A DNA stretch of 64,000 bases from Cryptomeria japonica (taxonomy: Eukaryota > Streptophyta > Pinopsida > Cupressales > Cupressaceae). Position numbers and translations under genes: made by a program. Positions 46,772 through 55,928 of this stretch are shown here, piece by piece; the first letter of the stretch is position 1, and every line of letters starts with the position of its first letter. The stretch is from contig NC_081408.1 of assembly GCF_030272615.1 (NCBI RefSeq), forward strand, positions 407,077,889 to 407,141,888, in the 5' to 3' direction. The notes beneath the pieces are model-generated. The model made no database searches and was not told the origin of the DNA. It worked only from the letters and a program-made list of their open reading frames with translations.

Positions 46772-48207
46772 CTATAAACTATGGAAAGTCAACTCCAACT
46801 TCGTCAACATTCCATATTTATAAGATTTACTTGACATCACTGTTTCATCTAATACCGTATTTAGAGTTGTAAATGGTTGGATGAATTCCAGAAAGCTTCT
46901 GGGAGTTGTGTCCTTTGGAAGCAAGTCTAAATCAGACTTCATTTTTATCTCCATGATTTTTTTGTAAGCTTCTTCTCCAATGAATTTATTTGATGTGTCA
47001 ATAGGCTTAGGCAAACCAAGTTTAATCAAATTATTTTTCATTTCTTGCAGCTTCACTATCTTTTTTCCACAATTATCCATAACTTCTGATGTTTCCCTTA
47101 GCTTCTAACATTTTTGAATGATAGATGATGTCTTAACTGTGGCATCAATGCGGCTCTTAATTCCCTTGGATGCCAAGTAGCTGTCACTGGAACTGTAGAC
47201 TACTTTCAGAATCTTTTTTGCCATTTCCTCTTTTGAATAAGCATGTGTGCTCTTCTCATAGTGGCCTTTGATTTTTATAAAAAATTGTCTCATACTTTCA
47301 GTCAATTGAAACCATTCACACAACTTCTCACTACTTTGCATTATTCGCTGCCAAATGTTTTCTTGTATATACTTCGTTGTATTTTTCATATTATCTTTCA
47401 ATCTATCCTCCAAAGTTTTTATTTTATCATTTGCATTGTGCGGGTCTTCTTTCATTTGTGTACATTTTTTTCTTTCTTCCTCTACTTCCTCTTGCAAATG
47501 TTTTTCTTTTTCCTTCCCATGATCCAATAGGTCCTATAACTTTCTCATTTTTGCGGCAGCAAACTCATAACTTTTGTATAATTTTTGAAAACTGGCTTTT
47601 TCCTCAACAATTTTTTTACTGCTTTTAGCCAGTTTTTCAGTCAGGTCCTTCAATTCTGCATCCTTCTTCTCCTACTCTGCAATTTCTACTACAGAGCCCG
47701 AATTTTTAATCCTTTTCTGTAAATCATTGCACTTGCTATCTGCTGCTTTCCTCCTTGATTTTCGTTTTCCAAGTCTGCCTGTAAATTTTCTATTTGTTTT
47801 TCCAGTTTATTTTTTTCTCTCTCCACCTTTAGCAGTGAAGTGTAGACCACTTTGTTAGTCCTTTTTGACACACTAATTTTGTCCACATTATGTACTTTGG
47901 AAAAATCCATATGGAGGGTGCTAACTTGAAATTGAGAGGGATCTATCTGACTGTGTGGTGGAGTTTTATCTTTAGATGTGTCTGGGGGCATAACAACCAT
48001 GAACTCCGTCATATCTTTCTGTGGGTCATATGTTGGAAATACCCTATTCCTTGCAGGCTGTTCGTTTACAACTTCAGATATGGAATTCCTATGAAATGCT
48101 TTCTTTTTTTCTTTATTTTCTTTTGTTGTGTGTTCATATTTTTCATAGTAATCACAAAATTGAAAATCTGGGCTTGCTGAAGCAATTGAATGTTTGAAAG
48201 GTGACAT
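46772..48207 (-). pseudogene. Coiled-coil C-terminal extension of the G-patch ORF, three TAG stops
   Basis: After a frameshift near 48,230 the upstream protein continues as MSPFKHSIASASPDFQFCDY. Long charged heptad-rich coiled coils follow (VEREKNKLEKQIENLQADLE, KEKHLQEEVEEERKKCTQMK), then IKTLEDRLKDNMKNTTKYIQ and a final segment ending near 46,772. At least one further frame change occurs near 47,700. The three in-frame stops, near 47,672, 47,536 and 47,108, are all TAG after AE, KL and KC. The whole gene would have encoded roughly 1,300-1,350 residues. Family unknown. Confidence 0.6.
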
Positions 48208-50794
48208 AGGAATACCATAGGCTCCATTTCCACTTATTCGTGGTTTTAACTAATGCTTGACCAGGATTACCAACAACAGTTCCTGTTGCTGTCCCACTCC
48301 CACTGACACTTTCATGTGTAGTTTTCATATTCTTTTGAGGTGTGTGATATGAAGCTACAAATGATTGATTTGTAGTATCAGTGACACTTGATATAGGATT
48401 CTTAATAGTATGAGATTGAGTATCTACCTCTAGTGGCCTCTTGCGAGAGATATTTTGTTGTTTTCCTTGTCTAACACCAAGACAACTAGTATCAGTAGTA
48501 GACCCCATGCCAACCCCACCAATCACAGTGGCACTTGACTGAACAATAATAGGAATACTATCCCTAGATTCCCCGCCAGTGGCAGTGGCACTTGATTCAC
48601 CACCAATGGGAATACCATGATGTAGTGGTGGTTGTGGATTTGAACCTGAAACAAATGAAGGTGGACCCTGAGGGTAATGAGTAGTACCTTTCCGTGATGA
48701 ATTTGAAGAATCAAGTCCAATGAGTGGTTTATAAGGACCTTTTGATTTTGACTGTGATGGAAGTTGTACTTGAAGTGGATACCAAATGCCATCTCCTCTG
48801 GCACCTAGACCACCACCTTCAAAACCCATTTTTTCCACAAGGTTTGTCCCTTTGCTATATTTTTCTTTCATGGACTCACTGACTCCACCTGATATTTTCG
48901 GGACTGTAGTAGTTGTTGGAGGGGGCTCAACGGAAACCTCATGCTCATCATCATCACCTTTAGTCCCGCCATGCTCCATATCCCACAGTTTGCTAAACTC
49001 TGCATCCTCATCGATGCTCTCAAATTTTGCACTTGTCTTTGGTTCACCGAGATTCCTCCTCATAGTCCAAAAATCATTTATTTTGGTTTGAGTGAAATAA
49101 TTCTCTTTATATTGGTGCAGAATTAATTTGGGAATAGTTTTTTTAGATGGATTAGCAGATTTTAGGTAGAAATTGTAGGACCTCCTATTCTGGATGTCCT
49201 GGCCCTCCTCTGTTGTCCTCTCTATGTGCATTTGCAATGCCATAATTTGTGATGAAATTTCTTTTGTTGAAATGTTATTGTCAGTTGCAATTTTCTCCAT
49301 CTCTTTTTTAACCTCATCCCAGGAGTCCTTGTTTCTAAGCTTTTCTAGCAATGGCTTACTTTCATGTTGACATAACGCTGAAGAGTTCCCATTTTTCTTA
49401 AGCCTTTCTTGAACTACACTGATTGGATCATACTGCCAGAGACCCTCATCACCAAAGTTAAAAACTGTCAAGAAATCATGTGTCATAGTGAATGCTTTTC
49501 TCTCAAATGTGAACCCTCCACATGAGAAAGGCAAGGAAGGAAATATGCTCTTCTTTTGCTGACCATGGAAGTGTCTATCTGTGCTCTCCAATTGTCGTAC
49601 ATACTCTAATACAAATACCCTCTCTGTCACATGTATTGGAAGTCTGTATGGTTTTACTGCCGATCCGTAAAACCTTAACATAGTGAATTCTTCCATGAAG
49701 AACCAGTCATCCAATTCTATTTGACTTCCGAGTTGAATGCAATCTCTACAAGACACAGACAACCTAGGCATTGGAGTGCTTGTAATTTCATTATACATTG
49801 GTGCCAAAAAGAAGTCTACAAAATGGTTGTAGTTCTTTCTGTTATCATGCATCCTTATCTTTGGGGTCCAATCATATATTGGACACTCTGTTCTCTTCCT
49901 AGTCTTCTCATCAATCTTATAGCTCACAATTTGAAGCTTGTTGGTCTCAAATATTGCACGATACTTGGATAGAAGGAGATAGCACAAGTAGGATGAGAAC
50001 CTAAATGTCTTACAGGAACCTTTTTTGATCATTAGTAACTGTTTTTTCATGGATTTTACAATGTGCTCAATAAAATTATATCTTATTGGCTGACCTGCAC
50101 AATGGATATTATAAATCAATTCAAGAAGGCTTGCACCCACTTCCCTATCATTTTCCAATCCCATGCAAAATGACAGCAAGGAAATAGTATCCCCAACCCA
50201 TGGAACAAAAAATTTAGAATCATAAGGAGGCTTATGATTCTGATCCAACATAATACCAGTACCAATCTTTATTAGAGCTTTGATAAATGAATCTCTGCGA
50301 CTTGGATTGAGACTCTCATAATTCTCTGCCAGCTTTCCTAGGTCAATTTGGACATTTGAGTTTTGGGCTTCAAATCCTAGGTTCAACAAACGAGCAAATT
50401 CTCCCTCGTTTATGGATAGAATTTCCTCTTTTGTATTTTTATTGACAATTGCTTTTTTATCTTCATCATAATTTTTGGCGCAGACCATGAGAAAATCAGG
50501 GCAAGGGAATACTTCAGGTAACACCATGCTTCCCAATCCAACAGCCCATGATGCGATTTTATTTGTTTTTTGTTGTAACATTGGGTTGAAAACAATAAAT
50601 TTTGCCCTAGATGCATCTGCCGCCTTAATAGACAATGTATATCTAATATCTATGATATGCTTTTCACCATGGATAGCAGGGTCATAAATATCATGGTATT
50701 CATCAGTGAAACCTGGTGTTTTAACCAGTTCAGTTAGGTACATTTTGTTTTTCACTTGGCTTCTTGTAGAACTACTGCTTCCCATTTTCCCCAT
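48152..50794 (-). CDS. 880-residue protein of unknown family with G-patch
   Basis: An open frame of 880 codons starts at ATG 50,794 (MGKMGSSSSTRSQ); a GTG precedes it. The first ~480 residues form a globular, unrecognised domain (VFPCPDFLMVCAKNYDEDKK, EGEFARLLNLGFEAQN, LSFCMGLENDREVGASLLEL, FRFSSYLCYLLLSKYRAIF). A charged helix and acidic patch follow. A G-patch lies at about residues 644-675 (KYSKGTNLVEKMGFEGGGLG, then ARGDGIWYPLQVQ), a motif that binds nucleic acid or activates DEAH helicases. The last 200 residues are Ser/Thr/Gly/Pro-rich. The frame ends in a frameshift that leads to a coiled-coil tail. It lies antisense to the transposase within the hAT element. The length without stops suggests recent selection. 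I cannot name a homologue. Confidence 0.7.
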   Translation of the reverse strand: MGKMGSSSSTRSQVKNKMYLTELVKTPGFTDEYHDIYDPAIHGEKHIIDIRYTLSIKAADASRAKFIVFNPMLQQKTNKIASWAVGLGSMVLPEVFPCPDFLMVCAKNYDEDKKAIVNKNTKEEILSINEGEFARLLNLGFEAQNSNVQIDLGKLAENYESLNPSRRDSFIKALIKIGTGIMLDQNHKPPYDSKFFVPWVGDTISLLSFCMGLENDREVGASLLELIYNIHCAGQPIRYNFIEHIVKSMKKQLLMIKKGSCKTFRFSSYLCYLLLSKYRAIFETNKLQIVSYKIDEKTRKRTECPIYDWTPKIRMHDNRKNYNHFVDFFLAPMYNEITSTPMPRLSVSCRDCIQLGSQIELDDWFFMEEFTMLRFYGSAVKPYRLPIHVTERVFVLEYVRQLESTDRHFHGQQKKSIFPSLPFSCGGFTFERKAFTMTHDFLTVFNFGDEGLWQYDPISVVQERLKKNGNSSALCQHESKPLLEKLRNKDSWDEVKKEMEKIATDNNISTKEISSQIMALQMHIERTTEEGQDIQNRRSYNFYLKSANPSKKTIPKLILHQYKENYFTQTKINDFWTMRRNLGEPKTSAKFESIDEDAEFSKLWDMEHGGTKGDDDEHEVSVEPPPTTTTVPKISGGVSESMKEKYSKGTNLVEKMGFEGGGLGARGDGIWYPLQVQLPSQSKSKGPYKPLIGLDSSNSSRKGTTHYPQGPPSFVSGSNPQPPLHHGIPIGGESSATATGGESRDSIPIIVQSSATVIGGVGMGSTTDTSCLGVRQGKQQNISRKRPLEVDTQSHTIKNPISSVTDTTNQSFVASYHTPQKNMKTTHESVSGSGTATGTVVGNPGQALVKTTNKWKWSLWYSYVTFQTFNCFSKPRFSIL

Positions 50795-50797
50795 CAC

Positions 50798-51114
50798 TAT
50801 TATTGTTAATAATTCAAAATAATGCTAGATAAAAACCTGAAAATGCTAACCCTCAAATTGGACCACGGGATTACCAAAAGCAAAAAAGGTGGGATGTAGG
50901 TGTTCTAGATTTTACCCAGAAATTGGAATTTCTATTTCACTAGATTGGCACAAATAGTCTCTATTGCAACTTGCATTCCTCAATCTAGTAGCTGTTTCTG
51001 AATCTCCCTCGATTTACAGGTTTGTCCAAGAAATGAAAGACGATTATGATTTATGAGTCTCTTATTTTGAAAACTCTAAAAAGTAGAAAAGTAAAACCTA
51101 AATGGCAAAATATC
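50798..51114. other. Upstream region of the 880-residue ORF
   Basis: This AT-rich stretch must contain the 5' leader of the minus-strand gene. No confident TATA box or intron was found. Confidence 0.4.
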
Positions 51115-51304
51115 AAGAATCATGTTGTAATTTTATTAATTACTATTAATAACTATTCGATGCCGAAGGACAAAACATTCATTACTTCAGTATAAATTCC
51201 GAGGACATTAAGAATCATGTTGTAATTTTATTAATTATTATTAATAACTATTCGATGTCGAAGGACAAAACATTCACTACTTCAGTATAAATTCTGAGGA
51301 CATT
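51115..51304. repeat. 95-bp tandem duplication
   Basis: Two adjacent 95-bp copies (51,115-51,209 and 51,210-51,304) start AAGAATCATGTTGTAATTTT and contain TATTCGATG(C/T)CGAAGGACAAAA. Only a few substitutions separate them. Confidence 0.92.
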
Positions 51305-51324
51305 AAATGTAATACATTCAATTT

Positions 51325-52350
51325 CGAGCGAAGTTCTCCCAAATGTGTTCACTTCCCACATTCGGGCCGAAATCCACCCTAAGCCGTTGATCTTTGCTCA
51401 TCCAACGGATGAGGGACCAAGGTACCTGTTGTGACTTTATGGGTCTATTTTTTAAGTCTGTTTAATAATTTTAAACTTCCGTCCGAAAAAGTGCTTTATA
51501 GACTTATATTTAATTAAATTTAAAACGTTTCAATTCCGGGTGAAGTTCTCCCAAATGTGTTCACTTCCCACATTCGGGCCGAATTCCACCCTAAGTCGTT
51601 GATCTTTGTTCATCCGACGGTCAATGGTACCTATTTTAAGATGTAGTGGGTCCCACGACTTCTACCATTTTTCTGGCACGTCACCATAATCGTGTCACTT
51701 TTCAGGTTTGATTTTTAGTCTATTTAATCATTTTAAACCTCCACCCAAAAAAAAGCTTTATAGATTTAATTATATTTAATTACATTTAAAATGTCCAATT
51801 CTAGGTGAAGTTCTCAGAAAGGTGTTCACTTCCCACATTCGGGCCGAAATCCACCCTAGGCGTTGATCTTTGTTCATCCAATGGTCGATGGTACCTGTTT
51901 TAAGATGTAGTGGGTCCCACGACTTCTGCCATTTTTATGGCACGTCACCATACTCGTGTCACTTTTTCAGTTTGATTTTTAGTCTATTTAATCATTTTAA
52001 AATTCCACTCAAAAAAAAAATTTTAGACTTAATTATATTTAATTAAATTTAAAATGTCCAATTTTGGGTGAAGTTCTCAGAAAGGTGTTCACTTCCCACA
52101 TTTGGGCCGAAATCCACCCTAGCCGTTGATCTTTGTTCATCCAACGGTCGATGGTACCTGTTTTTAGATGAAGTGGGTCCCATGACTTTTGCCATTTTTT
52201 CTGGCACATCACCATACTCGTGTTACTTTTCGGGTCTGTTTTTAAAGTCTACTTAATCATTTTAAAATTTCGCCCGAAAAAGAGATTTATAGTCTATAGA
52301 CTATAGACTTTCACTTAATTCTATTTAATTAAATTTAAAATGTTCAATTC
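51325..52350. repeat. Four-copy tandem array, 212-265 bp units
   Basis: Units align at GTTCTC(CC/AG)AAA(T/G)GTGTTCACTTCCC, starting at 51,333, 51,545, 51,810 and 52,073. They share CACATTCGGGCCGAAATCCA and GTTGATCTTTGTTCATCCAACGG (first 20 bases shown as GTTGATCTTTGTTCATCCAA in the clearest copy). The spacings are 212, 265 and 263 bp. A weak relative lies at 55,320-55,440. The array sits upstream of both the minus-strand 880-residue ORF and the plus-strand 228-residue ORF, so it may be a shared regulatory region. Confidence 0.88.
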
Positions 52351-52864
52351 CGGACATTGGGCAATAGTTTGAGATAACTATTAAATATAATGTTAATATT
52401 AGTTGTAAAAATTTTAAATTCAAAAATAGTATAAAACATGAAACTTAGTTTCTAGAATAAAACAAATAACTAAATAAAAATATAAATTTTGATATGCAAT
52501 TTGAAAGGTAAAAGTTTAATATTAAAAAGAAAACATTCAATATTAAATCTAAAATATTAATTTAAAGTTTAACAAAATTATTTGAAAATATGTTTACGAT
52601 ATATAATTTTCAAAAATAGTTTAAAAATATATATAAAATTTCAACATAAATTTAGTCTATTAATTTAAAAAAATGTGCAACTGTAGTCCCCAACTTGTTA
52701 AGGCGAGCAAATTTGGAAAGTACAAATGCCAAGGTGGCGATTAATTGTTGCACAAGGAGTTGTCTGCGGCATGCCGCACGAAAGGAGGAAGGGGAGGATG
52801 GTAGGAAATCTTTTTCCTGATCTCATGGCATTAATGTCTTATCGTGCACATTCATTACCCAGCC
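52351..52864. other. AT-rich spacer
   Basis: A very AT-rich stretch with no gene extends to about 52,680. The DNA after it is more balanced and leads into the 228-residue ORF. Confidence 0.5.
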
Positions 52865-52870
52865 TATAAG
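52865..52870 (+). promoter_or_regulatory. Possible TATA box of the 228-residue ORF
   Basis: CAGCCTATAAGAGTTAAGAC lies about 150 bp upstream of ATG 53,018. The distance suits a short 5' leader. A TTTTTTGCAGG at 52,990 could alternatively be a splice acceptor. Confidence 0.35.
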
Positions 52871-53017
52871 AGTTAAGACGGCGACATATTTTTTTACCTT
52901 TTGATCTGTGTACCACTTTTTGCTTTGAAGCAGCTGCAGAAGAAATCTGTAGTTCGTAGAATCGTACCTTTTGTAAGATATTTTTTGCAGGAAGTGATTT
53001 TGAAATTGTAGGTGACA

Positions 53018-53704
53018 ATGGAGGCCAATTTCACACTTCGAATAGACAAGAAGTTGGTGCCCTTTTTGGGCAAAGTATCTGATAAACGAATGCAAGGACT
53101 GTTCAGGTTTAAGGAGGAGAAGTTGTGGGCGGTAGCTCGACTGATGCTTGTGGAGGAGGTGGCACATATCAGTCATCGATATCGAACTAACATGGATGTT
53201 TACTCTCTGATTATGGCGTGGGCCTGTGAATTTGAACCGGGGGTGGAAAAGGTAAAACTCACATTGATCAAATTGATTGATGGGGAGTTTTTGATTAACC
53301 TGGATTCAATCTTGGAGTGGGTGGTGCTGGGAGTTGGCATTCGAATTATGGAAGGGGACGACCAGGAGGAATTGCTTCCTTTTATTCATGGCCCAGAGGA
53401 TGAAATCAAATACGAGTGCTGTGAACGAGCCCGAGTGGGGTGGGAAGCGATGAAACTCTTTGTTAAATTAACGAGGGTGGATGAAGTCCTGAATGCTTTG
53501 CATGTGGTGGCAAGGATGGAGGTTGGTAGGGCATTGAGAGATAGGGTTGAAGAAGGAAGGGCCATACAGCTACTGGCAAGCTTGGAGGGCGACCCCGACT
53601 TTGGGTTCCTAAACTGCATTCCAAATATGAAAGCTGAAGCGGCAAAAGGGAAAGCCAAAGCATCGACCTGCGAGGAGGGAAGGGATTGGGAGGAGGCGAC
53701 CTAG
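53018..53704 (+). CDS. Intact 228-residue protein of unknown family
   Basis: The ORF begins at ATG 53,018 (MEANFTLRIDKKLVPFLG); the preceding GTG at 53,012 is less likely. It has no internal stop and ends GRDWEEAT-TAG. The protein is mostly helical and charged, with SHRYRTNMDVYSLIMAWACE, KLIDGEFLINLDSILEW, VVLGVGIRIMEGDDQEELLP and a Lys/Ala-rich tail. No signal peptide or membrane segment is evident. A decayed paralogue lies inverted at 54,326-54,901, so this is a real family. Codon openness beside heavily decayed neighbours suggests recent function. It may be a transposon accessory factor or a captured host gene. I do not recognise it. Confidence 0.65.
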   Translation: MEANFTLRIDKKLVPFLGKVSDKRMQGLFRFKEEKLWAVARLMLVEEVAHISHRYRTNMDVYSLIMAWACEFEPGVEKVKLTLIKLIDGEFLINLDSILEWVVLGVGIRIMEGDDQEELLPFIHGPEDEIKYECCERARVGWEAMKLFVKLTRVDEVLNALHVVARMEVGRALRDRVEEGRAIQLLASLEGDPDFGFLNCIPNMKAEAAKGKAKASTCEEGRDWEEAT

Positions 53705-54325
53705 GGGGATAGTGAGACTGAGTGAGCGGCCTATCGGCAATGAACTAGTTTTTTTGTCTGCTTGCTATAAGCTATGGACAAATTTTGTATCTTGAAACTT
53801 TTCAATTAATTGAATGAATAAACCTTGACCGATAAACTTTTGTATCTTGCAACTTTTGAAATTTTGTATTTTGAATGACTATATAGTAATAGTATATATT
53901 TATAAAATTATAATCAACCATAATCAATGTACAAATAATTAATGGAACGAATTGAATTTTTTTTTTTTATAGCATTACATAAAAAGATCACAGTATTAAA
54001 TTTATTTCCATTGTTTAACAAATAATTGAAATAACGTAGCTCATATAAAAAAAACATTTGAAATAAATTAATTAATAAAAATGAAATCGAATTATAGAAA
54101 GCATTTTTATATCCATAAGACTGTAAGAGGCGAAGTGAAACAAACTGGAATTAAAAAAATTATCATTAATATTTATGCTTTTGAAATTTACAATTTTTTC
54201 GTCAGAGACTTGAGTCCCCCAAAAACTTAAAAGCCAAAATGAGTGAGCCACTGGCACTTAGCCTGTTAGGGTTCAAGGACATAGGAAAAAAAACTACAGG
54301 TAGTGGAATTGTTTACAATTTTGCC
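53705..54325. other. Spacer between the inverted paralogues
   Basis: AT-rich with a T-run near 53,955. Tandem words TTTTGTATCTTG(A/C)AACTTTT occur at about 53,785 and 53,837. No gene is visible. Confidence 0.5.
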
Positions 54326-54901
54326 CTAAGAATCTGGCGCTCCTTCCATGTAAAATTCTTCAGACAACATAAGCTGAGAGAATTCTTCAAGCCACATGTA
54401 GTTTGGAAAGTCGTCCAGGAGGAACCATTTCCAGAGAAAGTCCCTACCAATCCATGCCCATTTTCTGTGATGCGTCAGCTGCTCCGCATTTAGGTTTAGG
54501 AGAAACGATTACCTGGCCACTGGCAGTGTTTGGCCAGGGAGGAGAAGCTTGGATAAATCACTTGCCCAAGGGATCCCCACCCCTACTTTTGCAAGAACGA
54601 CAAGAGTAATGTCATCTACAAGGAAGTCTTCCTTAAAAACCTTCCTCAACAGCATCAACATATCCACCTTGTCTCCTTCCAAGTCTAGAAGAGACGCTAA
54701 GAAGTGAGATGTAAGGTCCGTGTTAACACGGTACCTATTTTCATTTCATAGAAATTCTCTGCCCAACACCATCCACACAGCTTCATTGGTGAACGACCCA
54801 ACCTCCTTGCAGACTGATTGGAGGGTTGGGTCTCTAACGGAACCTAGAAAGGCCCTCTGGACCTCTACAGAAATGCTTCTCAAGCGGATGGGAGTGTCCA
54901 T
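54326..54901 (-). pseudogene. Decayed inverted paralogue of the 228-residue protein
   Basis: Read from ATG 54,901 the minus strand gives MDTPIRLRSISVEVQRAFLG, then, after a stop and frame adjustment near 54,750, NRYRVNTDLTSHFLASLLDL, KVFKEDFLVDDITLVVLAKV and GVGIPWASDLSKLLLPG. After another stop it continues WIGRDFLWKWFLLDDFPNYM and ends at 54,326. The series RYRxNxD…(E/D)FL(I/V)…(I/V)GVGI matches the intact ORF at 53,018-53,704 in order and spacing. It is clearly diverged and broken. Confidence 0.65.
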
Positions 54902-55920
54902 CTTGAGAAAATAGATTAACAAATTAAACAACCTAAGCAGTGAGCCTATAAACCTAAAATACCATGAGCTCTGATGATTTATCTACCAAATGGCAAAGGC
55001 TAATTGAAGATGAAAGAAGTAGAGATCATATATAAATTGTTGAAGCTCTTGATTGTAATAATTACTTCTTTAACAGTATTAACTGCTATAAATTTTTTTA
55101 AATCTTTCGTATCTTTGCAAATCTTTCCCATACATGCACGAGTGTGTGAAATTGGAAACAACTATGAACCAGTACCAAATTGGCAAGTATCACATTGGAA
55201 GTCGTGGGGACAGAGTGGATTGCTGTAAGTGAAAAGATATATATTAAATGAACGAAATTATCGATCGTGATTTGTGACATTTGATATGTGTCTATTGAAT
55301 CCAATTCCATTCCGAGCACTTTCTGGTGAGCTATGTTCTCTTCAGAAAATTGGGCCGAAATAAAACTTCAGCCATTGATATACGATCATCGAACGATTTA
55401 AAATCATTGATAGATTTTAGATATGTGTCACCCTTTACGTGTCAAAGAGGCCGCGCTTATTGATACATCGTGCAGAGTCCAGACTCAATGTATTATGTGA
55501 TGTGATGTGCCTTGTCTATTAATGGCAATGAATTAATGAAATCGCCAATGAATTATATTTTGTACCATAAATAACAAAATATTCGCCAAAACAAATTAAA
55601 TAATTTTCAAGCGGTGGATAAAAATCACCAATACATTTAAATAATTTTCAAGCGGTGGATAAAAATCGCCAATACATTTAAATAATTTTTCCTTCGGAGT
55701 AAAATTTTTCGCTCATACAATTATATATTTGTTCCTTTTAACAATAATTATTCGCCTCCCACAATAAATATTTTCCCCATAGAACAAGGTATTATTTGCC
55801 AGAAATTTATGGCATTTTCATACCCTAGAAAAAAAATCGCCAATACAAGATAATTTTTTCATCATTTAAAAAAAAAATTCCGCCATCGATATGAAAATTT
55901 CCCCCCGAAAATAATGTCTG
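54902..55920. repeat. Right subterminal region of the hAT element
   Basis: AATCGCCAAT, ATTCGCC and TTCGCT words are dense from 55,540. ACAAAATATTCGCC at 55,574-55,587 is the inverse of the left motif. A 41-bp tandem duplication starting AAATAATTTTCAAGCGGTGG fills 55,598-55,638 and 55,639-55,679. The element ends …AATAATGTCTG at 55,920. Confidence 0.7.
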
Positions 55921-55928
55921 ATTCACCA
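55921..55928. repeat. 8-bp target site duplication of the hAT insertion, right
   Basis: ATTCACCA, the second copy (see 42,441-42,448). Confidence 0.75.

Larger units (their letters stand above)
42449..55920 (+). mobile_element. 13.5-kb hAT-type DNA transposon with accessory ORFs
   Basis: The insert is flanked by ATTCACCA duplications and splits the antisense PMD gene in phase. Its right end closes with …GTCTG, and the ends share an imperfect terminal repeat (xxGAC…TTTTC). An exact 14-bp inverted pair GGCGAATATTTTGT / ACAAAATATTCGCC lies about 34 bp (left) and 333 bp (right) from the ends, with many more TTCGCC/AATCGCC words near both. Inside are a hAT transposase (plus), a large G-patch/coiled-coil gene (minus), tandem arrays, a 228-residue ORF (plus) and its inverted decayed paralogue (minus). 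Alternatively, some accessory blocks could be nested insertions with undetected ends. Confidence 0.72.
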
